A stretch of 64,000 nucleotides of DNA. Origin: Nocardia neocaledoniensis (GTDB taxonomy: Bacteria > Actinomycetota > Actinomycetes > Mycobacteriales > Mycobacteriaceae). The DNA lies in assembly GCF_003182135.1 (NCBI RefSeq), contig NZ_QGTL01000001.1, forward strand, positions 62,001-126,000. Direction: 5' to 3'. This document shows positions 1 through 8,810 of the stretch, one piece after another; the stretch's first letter is position 1; the number at the start of each line of letters is the position of its first letter. The notes under the pieces were generated by a model. It saw only the letters and a list, made by a program, of their open reading frames with translations, ran no database searches and was not told where the DNA came from. A program made the translations under genes and the position numbers.

Positions 1-906
1 GGCTCGGGAGACGCAGAGCATCATGGTTTTGCCGGAGTCGCGTTCCTCGGGGGTGAGGAGGGAGTCGCGGTGGTCGATCTCGCCGTCGAGGACGGGGGTT
101 TCGCAGCTGCCGCAGGTGCCTTCGCGGCAGGAGGTGATGACCGGGACGCCCGCTGATTCGAGGACGTCGACGATGGAGCGGTCGGCGGCGATGCGCAGGG
201 TGCGGCCGGACTGGGCCAGCTGGATCTCGAAGGCGGCGTCGGGGCCGGTGCGGTCGACGGCGCGCGGGACGAAGCGTTCGGTGCGCATCGTCATGCCCTG
301 ACGTTGGCCCTCGGCTTCGACGGCGGCCAGCAGGGGTTCGGGGCCGCAGCAGTACACCGCGGCGCCGGGGCTCGCGGCGAGGATGTCGGCGATCGGCAGC
401 AGGCCGGACACGTCCTGGGGAACCAGGTTCACCGCGGGATACCGGCCGAGGAGCGCGTCCGCGAAGGCCATGTGCGCCTTCGTGCGGGCACCGTAGTGCA
501 GGGTCCAGCGCGCGCCCGCGCGGTCGGCGGCGGCGATCATCGGCAGGATCGGGGTGATCCCGATGCCGCCGGCGACGAAGGTGTACTCGGGCGCACTGCC
601 CAGCTCGAAGTTGTTGCGGGGCAACGACACCGACAACGTGCTGCCGGGCAGCGCGGTCCGGTGCAGGTACGCCGATCCGCCTCGCCCCGTGGGTTCGTGC
701 AGGATCGCGATCCGCCAGCGATCGCGCTCGGCCGGGTCACCGCACAGCGAGTACTGGCGCACACCCGACTCCCCGACCGCCACGTCGATGTGGGCCCCCG
801 GCGTCCACGACGGCAGGTCCCCGCCGTCGGCCGCCGCCAGCACCAGCGCGAACACCGCGTCGGCTTCGTCGGTTCGTTCGATCACCCGCACGCTCAACTC
901 GGTCAC
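1..906 (-). CDS. PDR/VanB-family ferredoxin-type oxidoreductase, C-terminus cut by window edge
   Basis: Reductase component that passes electrons from NAD(P)H through flavin to a plant-type [2Fe-2S] centre, usually serving an oxygenase. Read leftward, the protein has an FAD/FMN-binding barrel (residues about 1-100), an NAD-binding part with GGIGITP near residue 120, and a C-terminal ferredoxin domain with the CREGTCGSC motif and a later cysteine in MMLCVSRA at the window edge. That domain order is typical of the phthalate dioxygenase reductase/vanillate demethylase reductase group. I chose the GTG at 906 because GGAAGG lies 8 nt upstream; the in-frame GTG at 933 has no such site. Probably only a handful of residues are missing at the left edge. 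The partner oxygenase is not visible. Divergent from the acyl-CoA dehydrogenase gene. Confidence 0.85.
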   Translation of the reverse strand, partial: MTELSVRVIERTDEADAVFALVLAAADGGDLPSWTPGAHIDVAVGESGVRQYSLCGDPAERDRWRIAILHEPTGRGGSAYLHRTALPGSTLSVSLPRNNFELGSAPEYTFVAGGIGITPILPMIAAADRAGARWTLHYGARTKAHMAFADALLGRYPAVNLVPQDVSGLLPIADILAASPGAAVYCCGPEPLLAAVEAEGQRQGMTMRTERFVPRAVDRTGPDAAFEIQLAQSGRTLRIAADRSIVDVLESAGVPVITSCREGTCGSCETPVLDGEIDHRDSLLTPEERDSGKTMMLCVSRA

Positions 907-1069
907 GCTCGTGCCCTTCCACAGTCCGGCCACCTCTGCGGCGAAGTCGTCCCCTTCACCGTGATCGCGACGCGGCGGGCGTGCTGGGGCGAAACACCGA
1001 GTCGATTGGACCGATCGACATTCACTATCGCCCCGGCAGCAGACAGCGGGCCCGCCCGACACTGACCCC

Positions 1070-2230
1070 ATGACTCCAGTGGCGGAACTGGTCGACAAGA
1101 CCAGACAGTTCGTGGCAGACCACGTGATCCCGGTGGAACGCGAGGTCGTGGTCGGTGGCCGGGTCACCGACGACGCCCTGCGCCTGGACCTGCAGAAGAA
1201 GGCCAAGGAGGCCGGGGTGTTCGGCCCGCTCTCCGATCCCGAGTACGGCGGTCTCGGCCTCGACACCAGGGCGCAGGCCGAGGTGCTCGAGGCGGCGGGC
1301 GCGAGCCTGCTCGGGCCGCTGGCGGTCAACGCGTGGGCGCCCGACGACGGCAACATCCACCTGCTCGCCGCGGTCGCGAATCCCGAGCAGCGGCACCGCT
1401 ACCTGGCTCCGCTCGCCGCCGGCGAGGTCCGCTCCGCGATCGCGATGACCGAACCCGCTCCCGGCGCCGGCTCGGACCCGCGGATGCTGGCCACCGTCGC
1501 CGAGGAGACCGACACCGGCTGGGTTATCAACGGCCGCAAGCACTTCACCACCGGCGCCCAGGGCGCCGCGTTCACCATCTGCGTCGCCACCACGGTCGAC
1601 GGGCCGACGATGTTCCTGGTCGACCAGGACAACCCGGGCCTGCGCGTGGGCCGCCGGATGCCGACGCTGGATCACACCAGCGCGCCCGGTGGACATTGCG
1701 AGGTCGAGTTCACCGATTGCGAGGTCCCCGAGACGGCGATCCTGGGCACGGTCGGCCGCGGCCTCGATCTGGCGCAGGTCCGGTTGGCGCCCTCGCGCCT
1801 GGTGTTCTGCATGAACTGGCTCGGCCTGGCCGTGCGCGCCCAGCAGCTCACCATCGAGCACATCAGCGGCCGCACCTCCTTCGGCGTGCCGATCGCCGAT
1901 CACGGGCTGGCCCAGGGCTTGATCGCCGACAACGAGATCGACATCGCCGCCGCCCGCGGGCTGATCCGCACCACCGCGGCCACCATCGACGAGCACGGCG
2001 CCGCGTCCGGGCAGGCCAGGCACGAGGCCTCCATCACCAAGACCTTCGTCTCCGAGGCGGTGTGGCGGGTGCTCGACCGCGCGGTGCAGCTGCACGGCGG
2101 GCTCGGGGTCTGCGAGGACCACCTGGTGGCCCGGTTCCTGGTGGAGGCAAGGGCTTTCCGCATCTACGAGGGTCCGTCGGAGGTGCTGCGCTGGTCGATC
2201 GCGCGGCGCGTCCTGCGCGGACCGCGCTGA
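1070..2230 (+). CDS. acyl-CoA dehydrogenase family protein
   Basis: Flavoprotein that introduces an alpha-beta double bond into an acyl-CoA. The 386 residues are the usual family length: an N-terminal helical part, the middle beta domain with the substrate-loop sequence AIAMTEPAPGAGS (residues about 123-135), and a C-terminal helical domain ending in the conserved RIYEGPSEVLRWSIARRV region. QLHGGLGV near residue 340 is the typical FAD-contact stretch. It starts 163 nt from the divergent oxidoreductase and is followed after 12 nt by a hotdog thioesterase gene and then an alpha/beta hydrolase, suggesting one catabolic acyl-CoA or cholesterol/aromatic side-chain operon; the real substrate cannot be read from the sequence. 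No strong ribosome site is visible before the ATG. Confidence 0.9.
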   Translation: MTPVAELVDKTRQFVADHVIPVEREVVVGGRVTDDALRLDLQKKAKEAGVFGPLSDPEYGGLGLDTRAQAEVLEAAGASLLGPLAVNAWAPDDGNIHLLAAVANPEQRHRYLAPLAAGEVRSAIAMTEPAPGAGSDPRMLATVAEETDTGWVINGRKHFTTGAQGAAFTICVATTVDGPTMFLVDQDNPGLRVGRRMPTLDHTSAPGGHCEVEFTDCEVPETAILGTVGRGLDLAQVRLAPSRLVFCMNWLGLAVRAQQLTIEHISGRTSFGVPIADHGLAQGLIADNEIDIAAARGLIRTTAATIDEHGAASGQARHEASITKTFVSEAVWRVLDRAVQLHGGLGVCEDHLVARFLVEARAFRIYEGPSEVLRWSIARRVLRGPR

Positions 2231-2242
2231 GAGGACGACGAG

Positions 2243-2767
2243 ATGACCCGCAGCATCGCCGGATTCGGCGCCGCCTACCCCGCCCTCGACCCCGACGCCG
2301 TCGACTTCGGCTACCTGCGCGACGCCTCGCAGGCGCTGGTGCCGTTCGGCGCGCACGTCGGCACCGTGATCACCGAGATCTCCCCCGCCCGCTCGGTGGT
2401 GGAGATCCCCGCCGAACCGGTGATGTGCAACCACATGGGCACCGTCCACGCGGGCGCGCTGTTCACCGCCGCCGACATCGCGGGCGCCGCGGCGTTCGTC
2501 GGCGCGGCCGCGCACCGCCTGCACACCATCGACCGGCTGGTCCTGCGCGGCGGCACCGCCGCCTACCGCAAGCCGGCGCGTGGCCGTATCCGGGCGGTCG
2601 CCACCGTCGACGCCACCGAGCTCGCCATGATCCTGGCCGCCACCGAGTCCACCCGGTTCGGCCTGTCCGGCCGGGCCGAGCTGCTCGACGACAACGACGT
2701 GCTCACGGCCGAATTCACCTTCGACTACGTATGCGATGTCCGCATCGCCGGAACGGATCCCGCATGA
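2243..2767 (+). CDS. hotdog-fold thioesterase-like protein (DUF4442/PaaI type)
   Basis: Small 174-residue protein with the hotdog signature: VMCNHMGTVHAGALFTAADIAG (the HMGTVHAGALFTAAD part is the long hotdog helix and its lead-in) near residues 55-75. Such proteins hydrolyse acyl-CoA or acyl-ACP thioesters, although the DUF4442 branch is often functionally unassigned. A GAGAGGAC stretch before the ATG serves as ribosome site. Its stop overlaps the start of the next gene (ATGA), which indicates translational coupling to the alpha/beta hydrolase and a shared operon with the acyl-CoA dehydrogenase upstream. Confidence 0.8.
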   Translation: MTRSIAGFGAAYPALDPDAVDFGYLRDASQALVPFGAHVGTVITEISPARSVVEIPAEPVMCNHMGTVHAGALFTAADIAGAAAFVGAAAHRLHTIDRLVLRGGTAAYRKPARGRIRAVATVDATELAMILAATESTRFGLSGRAELLDDNDVLTAEFTFDYVCDVRIAGTDPA

Positions 2768-3630
2768 CCGCGACCACGCCCGACACCAGCACGGTCGAGA
2801 CCGTCGACGGTGTGCGGTTCACCGTGCGCTGGCTGGCCGCCGCCGACCCCACCGCCCCCGTCGTGCTGATCCTGCCCGCGATGGCGATGAAGGCCCGCAA
2901 CTACCAGGCACTGGCCAAGGCCCTGCACGCCACCGGCCTGTCGGTGGCGTCGGTCGATCTGCGCGCGCACGGCGAGGCCGAGCCCGCGCTCGGCGAGCAC
3001 ACCGACTTCGGCTACCGCGAGATGCTCGAAATCGACCTGCCCGCCATCGTTTCCGCCGTCGAGGACCGGTTCCCGCAGGCGCCGCTGCACCTGTTCGGGC
3101 ACAGCCTGGGCGGTCAGCTGGCCCTGCTGTTCGCCGCCGCCGAACCCGAGCGGGTCGCCGGGGTCACCGTGATCGGCACCGGCACCGTGTTCTGGTGGGC
3201 CTTCGGTCCGCGCCGCTGGTTCGAGGCGCTGAGCCAGATCCAGTGGATCGGTCTGGTCGCCCGGGTCAAGGGGCACTGGCCGGGCGGGGTGCTGATCCCG
3301 GCGCCCATGCCGGGCGGGGTGATGGTCGACTGGTCCATCCACTCGCTGACCAGCTACTACCGCCCGCGCGGCACCACCCGCCGCTACAACACGCTGCTGG
3401 CGCAGATGACGCTGCCGGTGCTGGCGATCTCGCTGTCCGAGGACGTGCTCGGCCCGAAGTCCAATGTCGACTTCCTGGTGTCGCGGATGCCCGCCGCGCG
3501 CGTCACCCAGTGGCACATCGACGCGGACTCCGCCGTCGAGCACCGCGATCACTTCGCCTGGTTGAAGGATTCGCCCGCGATCGCGACCGAGGTGTCGCGC
3601 TGGATCACCACCGGCTCCGCGCCGGCCTGA
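2764..3630 (+). CDS. alpha/beta-hydrolase (monoacylglycerol-lipase-like)
   Basis: A 288-residue serine hydrolase without signal peptide, hence cytoplasmic. The oxyanion strand VVLILPAMAMKARNY is followed by SVDLRAHGEA (conserved after beta-4), the nucleophile elbow GHSLGG (Ser near residue 120) and a late acid/His region around EDVLGPKS and AVEHRDHF. The ATG at 2764 overlaps the previous stop as ATGA; longer in-frame extensions upstream lie inside the previous gene and are not credible. It could hydrolyse a monoacylglycerol or ester substrate. Directly after it comes the ABC transporter ATPase gene with an 8-nt gap, so transporter and hydrolase may form one transcript. Confidence 0.85.
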   Translation: MTATTPDTSTVETVDGVRFTVRWLAAADPTAPVVLILPAMAMKARNYQALAKALHATGLSVASVDLRAHGEAEPALGEHTDFGYREMLEIDLPAIVSAVEDRFPQAPLHLFGHSLGGQLALLFAAAEPERVAGVTVIGTGTVFWWAFGPRRWFEALSQIQWIGLVARVKGHWPGGVLIPAPMPGGVMVDWSIHSLTSYYRPRGTTRRYNTLLAQMTLPVLAISLSEDVLGPKSNVDFLVSRMPAARVTQWHIDADSAVEHRDHFAWLKDSPAIATEVSRWITTGSAPA

Positions 3631-3638
3631 GGAGAGAC

Positions 3639-4769
3639 GTGGCACGACTGCAGATCCAGGCGGTGTCGAAGAAGTTCGACACCGACTACGCGGTGCGCGA
3701 GGTGAGCCTCGACATCGCCGACGGCGAATTCATGGTGCTGCTCGGCCCCAGCGGCTGCGGCAAATCCACCCTGCTGCGGATGATCGCCGGACTGGAAGAA
3801 CCCAGCGAGGGCCGGATCCTGGTGGGCGGCACCGACGTCACCGACGCCGCGCCGCAACGGCGCGACCTGGCGATGGTGTTCCAGAGCTACGCGCTCTACC
3901 CGCACCTGTCGGTGGCCAAGAACATCGGCTTCCCGCTGCGCGCCCGGCGCAGGCCCCGCGCGGAGATCACCCAGCGGGTCGCCGAAGTGTCGGCCACCCT
4001 GGAGCTGTCGGCGCTGCTGGACCGGCGCCCGGTGGCACTCTCGGGCGGACAGCGGCAGCGAGTCGCGTTGGCGCGCGCCATGGTTCGCGATCCCGGCGCG
4101 TTCCTCATGGACGAGCCGCTGTCGAATCTCGACGCCAAACTGCGCAGCGCGACGCGCGCCGAACTGATCGCCCTGCACCAGCGATTGGGGGCGACGTTCC
4201 TCTACGTCACCCACGACCAGGTCGAGGCGATGACCATGGCCTCGCGCATCGCGCTGCTCAACGAGGGCCGGGTCGAACAGTGCGGCACCCCCGCCGAGCT
4301 CTACGACCAGCCCCGCTCGACCTTCGTCGCCGGATTCCTCGGCGCGCCACCGATGAACCTGTTCCCCGCCGTCGTCACCGCGACCGGAGGCGCGCTGCGG
4401 GTGACCGCCGACGGCGTCGACGCGGCCCTGGCCATCACCGACGAACTCGACACCGCCACCCCGGTGATCGCGGGCATCCGGCCCGAGCGCCTGCGCATCG
4501 ATCCCGCGGCCAACGACGTCCGCGGGACGGTGCGCATGGTCGAGAACCTCGGCAGCGAGGAACTGGTGCACCTCGACGCGGGCGCGACCAGCCTGTGCGT
4601 GCGCGCCGCGCGCCCGGCCGGGGTCGCCGCGGGCGAGGACATCACCCTGCGGGTGGATCCCGCCGACATCCACCTGTTCGACCCCGACACCGGCCTGCGG
4701 TTGACCTGGCGTGCGCCGCAACCGGATCCGCCGAAGGCCGTGGACGCGGCGGCCGTGCCGGTCCCCTGA
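3639..4769 (+). CDS. CUT1-type ABC transporter ATP-binding protein (UgpC/MalK-like)
   Basis: Cytoplasmic ATPase that energises the importer encoded downstream. All motifs are present: Walker A GPSGCGKST, Q-loop MVFQSYALYP, signature LSGGQRQRVALARAM, Walker B FLMDEPLSNLD, H-loop YVTHDQVEAM. After the nucleotide-binding domain (to about residue 235) there is a TOBE/MOP-like C-terminal region to residue 376, the layout of MalK/UgpC ATPases that serve sugar or glycerophosphate importers. The GTG at 3639 is chosen because GGAGAG precedes it by 2-3 nt beyond the hydrolase stop and the reading VARLQIQAVSKKF is the family's normal N-terminus. Lipoprotein, phosphoesterase and two permeases follow. Confidence 0.93.
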   Translation: MARLQIQAVSKKFDTDYAVREVSLDIADGEFMVLLGPSGCGKSTLLRMIAGLEEPSEGRILVGGTDVTDAAPQRRDLAMVFQSYALYPHLSVAKNIGFPLRARRRPRAEITQRVAEVSATLELSALLDRRPVALSGGQRQRVALARAMVRDPGAFLMDEPLSNLDAKLRSATRAELIALHQRLGATFLYVTHDQVEAMTMASRIALLNEGRVEQCGTPAELYDQPRSTFVAGFLGAPPMNLFPAVVTATGGALRVTADGVDAALAITDELDTATPVIAGIRPERLRIDPAANDVRGTVRMVENLGSEELVHLDAGATSLCVRAARPAGVAAGEDITLRVDPADIHLFDPDTGLRLTWRAPQPDPPKAVDAAAVPVP

Positions 4770-4801
4770 TTTCCCCGCACCACTCGATGAGGAGAACCAC
4801 C

Positions 4802-6169
4802 ATGAAACGCACCCTGCCCCTCCTGGGCGTGGTGTTCACCACCGCCGTCGCGTTGAGCGGCTGCGGTCTGGGCGGCACCGTGTCCTCGGACACCACTTCG
4901 ACCGCGCAGATCCCGGAGCTGAAGCCCGAGCAGCAGGTCTCGATCACCTTCGAGTCTTACAACTACGGTCTCGCCGGTGCCTGGACCGACACGTTCAACG
5001 CGCTGATCGCCGACTTCGGCAAGAAGTACCCCAATATCAAGGTGACCGCGCAGAAGCCGCAGGGCAACAGCCCGAACCCGGCCACCGACACCATCTCCAG
5101 CATCCAGAACCAGATGGTCGCGGGCACCCCGCCCGATGTCGCCCAGCTCGGTTTCTCCGATCTGGACTTCACCATCAATCAGCTGCAGGCCAAGCCGCTC
5201 GACACCCTCGTCGGCAAGCAGGAGGTGGCCCGCAACTTCGACGGCCGCCACGCCTACGCGCCGCGCGCCCGCGTCCTCGACGACTGGAACGGCCACACCT
5301 ACGGCGTGCCGTTCGTCTTCTCCACCCCGGTGCTGTATCTCAACGCCTCGCTGTTCGCCGAAGCCGGGCTCGATCCGGCCAAGCCCCCGGCCACCTGGGC
5401 CGAGGTCGCCACCGCGGCCAAGCAGATCGCCGACCGCACCGGCAAGGGCGGGGTGTACATCGACTGCCTGACCAAGACCGCCAAGGACTGGTGCTTCCAG
5501 TCGATGGTGCGTTCCAACGGCGGCCGGGTGATCTCCCAGGACCGGCGCACCCTCACCTACGCCGACGCGCCCGCCGTCGAGGTGACGCAGATGGCGCAGA
5601 ACCTGGTGAACTCGGGCAGCATGCCCAAGCTCAACCAGAAGCAGGGCTACGAGGCGTTCGCGCGCGGCGAGATCGGCATGATCCTCGAGACCAGCGCCAT
5701 CCAGGGCACCTTCGTCACCGGCGCCAAGGACAAGTGGGATCTGCGCTCGGCCGCGATGCCCGCGTTCGGCGACAAGCCGACGGTGCCGACCAATTCCGGT
5801 GCGGGCCTGCACATCCTGTCCAACGATCCGGCCAAGCAGCGCGCCGCGTGGGAACTGATCAAGTTCCTCACCAGTGAGGAGTCCTACATCAAGATCGCGC
5901 AGAACATCGGCTACCTGCCGCTGCGCACCGGCCTGCTCGACCAGCCCGACGGCCTGAAGGACTGGGCCGCGAAGAACCCGCTGCTGAAGCCGAACGTCGC
6001 CCAGCTGGGCACCATGGAACCGTGGGTCTCCATGCCCGGCAACAACTATCTGCAGATGCGCGACGGCATGATGGACGCGGTCGAGGCGATCGTGTTCCAG
6101 GGCAAGGATCCGCAGTCGACCCTGACCGCCGCGCAGGCCGAGGGCGCCAAGCTCATCCCGGCGGCATGA
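4802..6169 (+). CDS. extracellular solute-binding lipoprotein of CUT1 ABC importer (UgpB-like)
   Basis: Captures the ligand outside the membrane and hands it to the permeases. The N-terminus MKRTLPLLGVVFTTAVALSGC is a lipoprotein signal with the lipobox LSGC, lipidated Cys at residue 21. The mature part (455 residues in total) has the family-1 binding-protein features QMVAGTPPDVAQLG near residue 100 and GEIGMILETSA near 290. An AGGAGAACC site precedes the ATG. Its stop overlaps the start of the phosphoesterase gene, an unusual insertion between binding protein and permeases. Family 1 proteins bind sugars, sugar alcohols or glycerophosphodiesters; I favour a phosphodiester because of the neighbour, without direct proof. 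Confidence 0.92.
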   Translation: MKRTLPLLGVVFTTAVALSGCGLGGTVSSDTTSTAQIPELKPEQQVSITFESYNYGLAGAWTDTFNALIADFGKKYPNIKVTAQKPQGNSPNPATDTISSIQNQMVAGTPPDVAQLGFSDLDFTINQLQAKPLDTLVGKQEVARNFDGRHAYAPRARVLDDWNGHTYGVPFVFSTPVLYLNASLFAEAGLDPAKPPATWAEVATAAKQIADRTGKGGVYIDCLTKTAKDWCFQSMVRSNGGRVISQDRRTLTYADAPAVEVTQMAQNLVNSGSMPKLNQKQGYEAFARGEIGMILETSAIQGTFVTGAKDKWDLRSAAMPAFGDKPTVPTNSGAGLHILSNDPAKQRAAWELIKFLTSEESYIKIAQNIGYLPLRTGLLDQPDGLKDWAAKNPLLKPNVAQLGTMEPWVSMPGNNYLQMRDGMMDAVEAIVFQGKDPQSTLTAAQAEGAKLIPAA

Positions 6170-7026
6170 TGAGTGATCTGACCATCGTCCAGCTCACCGA
6201 CACCCACCTGCGGCCGACCGGTGAGCTCGTCCACGGTGTCGTCGACACCGACGCGAACCTCGCGCGGGTGCTCACCCAGCTGCGCGCGGCCGGGCAGCAC
6301 GTGGATGCCCTGGTGCTCTCGGGTGACCTGTCCGACAACGGGTCACCCGAGGCGTACCGGCGGCTGCGGGCGGCCGTGGAGCCGGTCGCGGCCGAACTCG
6401 GCGCCGAGATCGTCTACGTGATGGGCAATCACGACGAGCGGTCGGCCTTCGGCGAGGAACTCCTCGATCGGGCGCCCGGGTCGGTCGATCCCGCGCTGCC
6501 GCACGATTCCTGCGTCGAGATCGCCGGCCTGCGCGTCATCGCGCTCGACAGCACGACGCCGCTGCGGCACGAGGGCAGGCTCGAACTCGAGCAGCTGGCC
6601 TGGTTGGGCGAGCAGCTGCGGGTGCCCGCGCCGCGCGGCACCCTGCTGGTGCTGCATCATCCGCCGATTCCCTCGCCGGTGGCCACCGCCGATTTCCTCA
6701 AGCTCGAGGACGCCGACCGGCTGGCCGAGGTGCTCGCGGGCTCCGACGTGCGGATGATCCTGTGCGGGCACAACCATCTGACCGCCGCGGCGGCGGTGGC
6801 GGGGATCCCGGTGTGGATCGGTCCGGCGCTGTCGTACCGGATCGACCCGATGGCGCCGGTGGGCAGGCATCGCGGGCTGGCCGGATTCGGCTACAGCCGG
6901 ATCGATCTCGTCGGCGAGACGATGCTCGCGACGGCCATCGAGGCCACCCCGGCGGTCGCGGTCTACGACCGGCCCGAGGCCGAGGTGCTCGAGCAGCTGG
7001 CGGCGATCGCCGCGCGGACGCGGTGA
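6166..7026 (+). CDS. class III metallophosphoesterase (CpdA/GpdQ-like) within ABC operon
   Basis: Binuclear-metal phosphodiesterase, 286 residues, no signal peptide. The five metal-binding blocks appear in order: DTH (residues 12-14), GDLSD (GD at 53-54), GNHDE (88-91), LHHPP and CGHNHL. This set is typical of the group containing 3',5'-cAMP phosphodiesterases, Rv0805 and the glycerophosphodiesterase GpdQ. The start ATG overlaps the binding-protein stop (ATGATGA); a second ATG 3 nt later is equally possible. The stop is followed within 1 nt by the first permease, so the enzyme is translated as part of the importer operon. That placement suggests it hydrolyses the imported compound, for example a glycerophosphodiester, rather than acting as a general cAMP enzyme. 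Confidence 0.88.
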   Translation: MMSDLTIVQLTDTHLRPTGELVHGVVDTDANLARVLTQLRAAGQHVDALVLSGDLSDNGSPEAYRRLRAAVEPVAAELGAEIVYVMGNHDERSAFGEELLDRAPGSVDPALPHDSCVEIAGLRVIALDSTTPLRHEGRLELEQLAWLGEQLRVPAPRGTLLVLHHPPIPSPVATADFLKLEDADRLAEVLAGSDVRMILCGHNHLTAAAAVAGIPVWIGPALSYRIDPMAPVGRHRGLAGFGYSRIDLVGETMLATAIEATPAVAVYDRPEAEVLEQLAAIAARTR

Positions 7027-7027
7027 C

Positions 7028-7981
7028 ATGTTCGTCATCGACGAACGGCAGGACCCGGCGCAGGCGGTGCCCAGCACCGCGGCGCCGGGTCCGCGCCGGT
7101 TCACCCGTCGCGCGCTGACCCGGCTGATCGCGCCCTACCTGTACCTCGCGCCCGCGCTGGTGCTGCTGGTGGTGTGGACCTATCAGCCGCTGGCCCAGGC
7201 CGTCGAGCTGTCCACCTATTCGTGGAACCTGCTGCCGACCGCGCCGATGAAGCCGGTCGGTACGGCCAATTACGAACGGCTGCTGGATCTTCCGGCGTTC
7301 TGGGGATCGCTGGGCCGCACCGCGACCCTGATCCTGGGATTGCTCCCGTTCACGGTGCTGTTGCCGGTGCTCATCGCGCTGGCGAGCCGGCGCGTGCACG
7401 GCCGGGCCAGGACCGTCTATCAGGCGCTGGTGTTCGCGCCGTTCCTCGTGGCGCCGGTCGCCGCGGCGGCGGTGTGGCGGTGGCTGCTGCATCCGGGCAG
7501 CGGCTTCGTCGATCAGCTGCTCGGCACCGGCCACAACTGGGTCTACGACGCCTCGACCGCGCAGGCGGTGATCATCATGATCACGGGGTGGCAGCTGCTC
7601 GGTTTCGCGACGCTGGTGGTGTGGGCCGGGCTGGCCGGGATCAGCGGCGACTACAGCGAGGCCGCGCGGGTCGACGGGGCCACCCCGGGGCAGATCCGGC
7701 GCTGGATCACCCTGCCGCTGCTGTCCCCCACGCTGCTGTTCCTCGTGCTCACCACCGTGCTGCTCAGCCCCACCCTGTCGTTCCCGCTGATCGACTCGAT
7801 GACCCAGGGCGGGCCGTCGCAGGCCACCACCAACATCTACTACCTGCTCTGGGACTACGCGTTCCACAGCTTCGACGCCGGGCTCAGCGCCGCGGCGGGG
7901 GTGTTGCTGTTCGTCGGTTTCGGCGCGCTGGCCGCGGTGCTGGTCTGGATCTCGGAAAAGGTTGCTGTTCATGATGATTGA
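7028..7981 (+). CDS. CUT1 ABC transporter permease (UgpA/MalF-like)
   Basis: Integral membrane subunit, 317 residues, about six membrane segments, the first at IAPYLYLAPALVLLVVWTY (residues about 34-52). The cytoplasmic coupling loop carries the EAA signature as EAARVDGATPGQIRRWITLP, which docks onto the ATPase. The N-terminal 30 residues are proline/arginine rich and cytoplasmic. It starts 1 nt after the phosphoesterase stop and overlaps the next permease by 11 nt, so all importer genes are tightly coupled. Confidence 0.93.
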   Translation: MFVIDERQDPAQAVPSTAAPGPRRFTRRALTRLIAPYLYLAPALVLLVVWTYQPLAQAVELSTYSWNLLPTAPMKPVGTANYERLLDLPAFWGSLGRTATLILGLLPFTVLLPVLIALASRRVHGRARTVYQALVFAPFLVAPVAAAAVWRWLLHPGSGFVDQLLGTGHNWVYDASTAQAVIIMITGWQLLGFATLVVWAGLAGISGDYSEAARVDGATPGQIRRWITLPLLSPTLLFLVLTTVLLSPTLSFPLIDSMTQGGPSQATTNIYYLLWDYAFHSFDAGLSAAAGVLLFVGFGALAAVLVWISEKVAVHDD

Positions 7982-8783
7982 CCGTCTGCGCGCGGCGGGC
8001 AGCCATCTGCTGCTCGCCGCCACGGCGCTGCTGTGCGTGTTCCCCATCTACTGGCTGTTCGCGACGGCACTGCGCCGTCCCGAGGACGTCACCTCGCTGA
8101 CCCCGCTGCCGTGGCCGCTGTCGATCGAGAACTATCTCGACGCGGCGCAGAAGGTGGATGTCGCCGGGCTGATCGCCAACACGTTCTTCGTGGCGATCCT
8201 GTCCGCGGCCGGGCAGCTGCTGGTGGCGCTGCTCGCGTCGTACGCGTTCGCGATGTACACCTTCCCGCTGCAGCGGCTGATGTATCTGGCGTTCGTCGGC
8301 GTCTGGCTGGTGCCGTTCCAGGTGACCATGCTGCCCAACTACATCCTGCTCAACGAGCTGGGCCTGATCAACACGCTCATCGGCTGCGTCGTGCCGACGC
8401 TGTGCTCGGCGCTGGGAGTGCTGCTGCTGCGCCAGCACATGACGGCGTTCCCGAAGGAGCTCATCGCGGCCGCGAAGATGGACGGCCGCTCCTCCTGGGC
8501 CATCCTGTGGACCGTGGTCGTCCCCAACCTGCGCCCCGCCCTGGCCGCCCTCGGCATCCTGCTGTTCATCAACGCCTGGAACGAATATTTCTGGCCCGCC
8601 GTGGTTCTGCGCCAGTCCAACGACGTCCTCCAGCTGGGCCTGCGCAGCTTCATGGGCACCGAAGGCGACCAATGGGGCCCCATGATGGCCCTGGCCAGCC
8701 TCGCCTGCCTTCCCGTCCTCCTCCTCTACCTGGTCCTCCAACGCCACATCGTCAACGCCTTCGTCCGCTCGGGCCTCAAGTGA
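7971..8783 (+). CDS. CUT1 ABC transporter permease (UgpE/MalG-like)
   Basis: Second membrane subunit, 270 residues with about six membrane spans and the EAA-type loop ELIAAAKMDGRSSWAILWTV. The family's characteristic N-terminal span plus short periplasmic stretch with PIYWLFATALR is present. Start: ATG at 7971, preceded by GGAAAAGG inside the upstream permease; an in-frame TTG at 7962 and a second ATG at 7974 are alternatives. Together with the preceding four genes it completes a five-component importer. Codon choice shifts to very C-rich third positions toward its end (8500-8780), with no sign of a frameshift. Confidence 0.92.
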   Translation: MMIDRLRAAGSHLLLAATALLCVFPIYWLFATALRRPEDVTSLTPLPWPLSIENYLDAAQKVDVAGLIANTFFVAILSAAGQLLVALLASYAFAMYTFPLQRLMYLAFVGVWLVPFQVTMLPNYILLNELGLINTLIGCVVPTLCSALGVLLLRQHMTAFPKELIAAAKMDGRSSWAILWTVVVPNLRPALAALGILLFINAWNEYFWPAVVLRQSNDVLQLGLRSFMGTEGDQWGPMMALASLACLPVLLLYLVLQRHIVNAFVRSGLK

Positions 8784-8810
8784 GATCGGCGCGCCCTCCA
8801 CAATGGTCGG

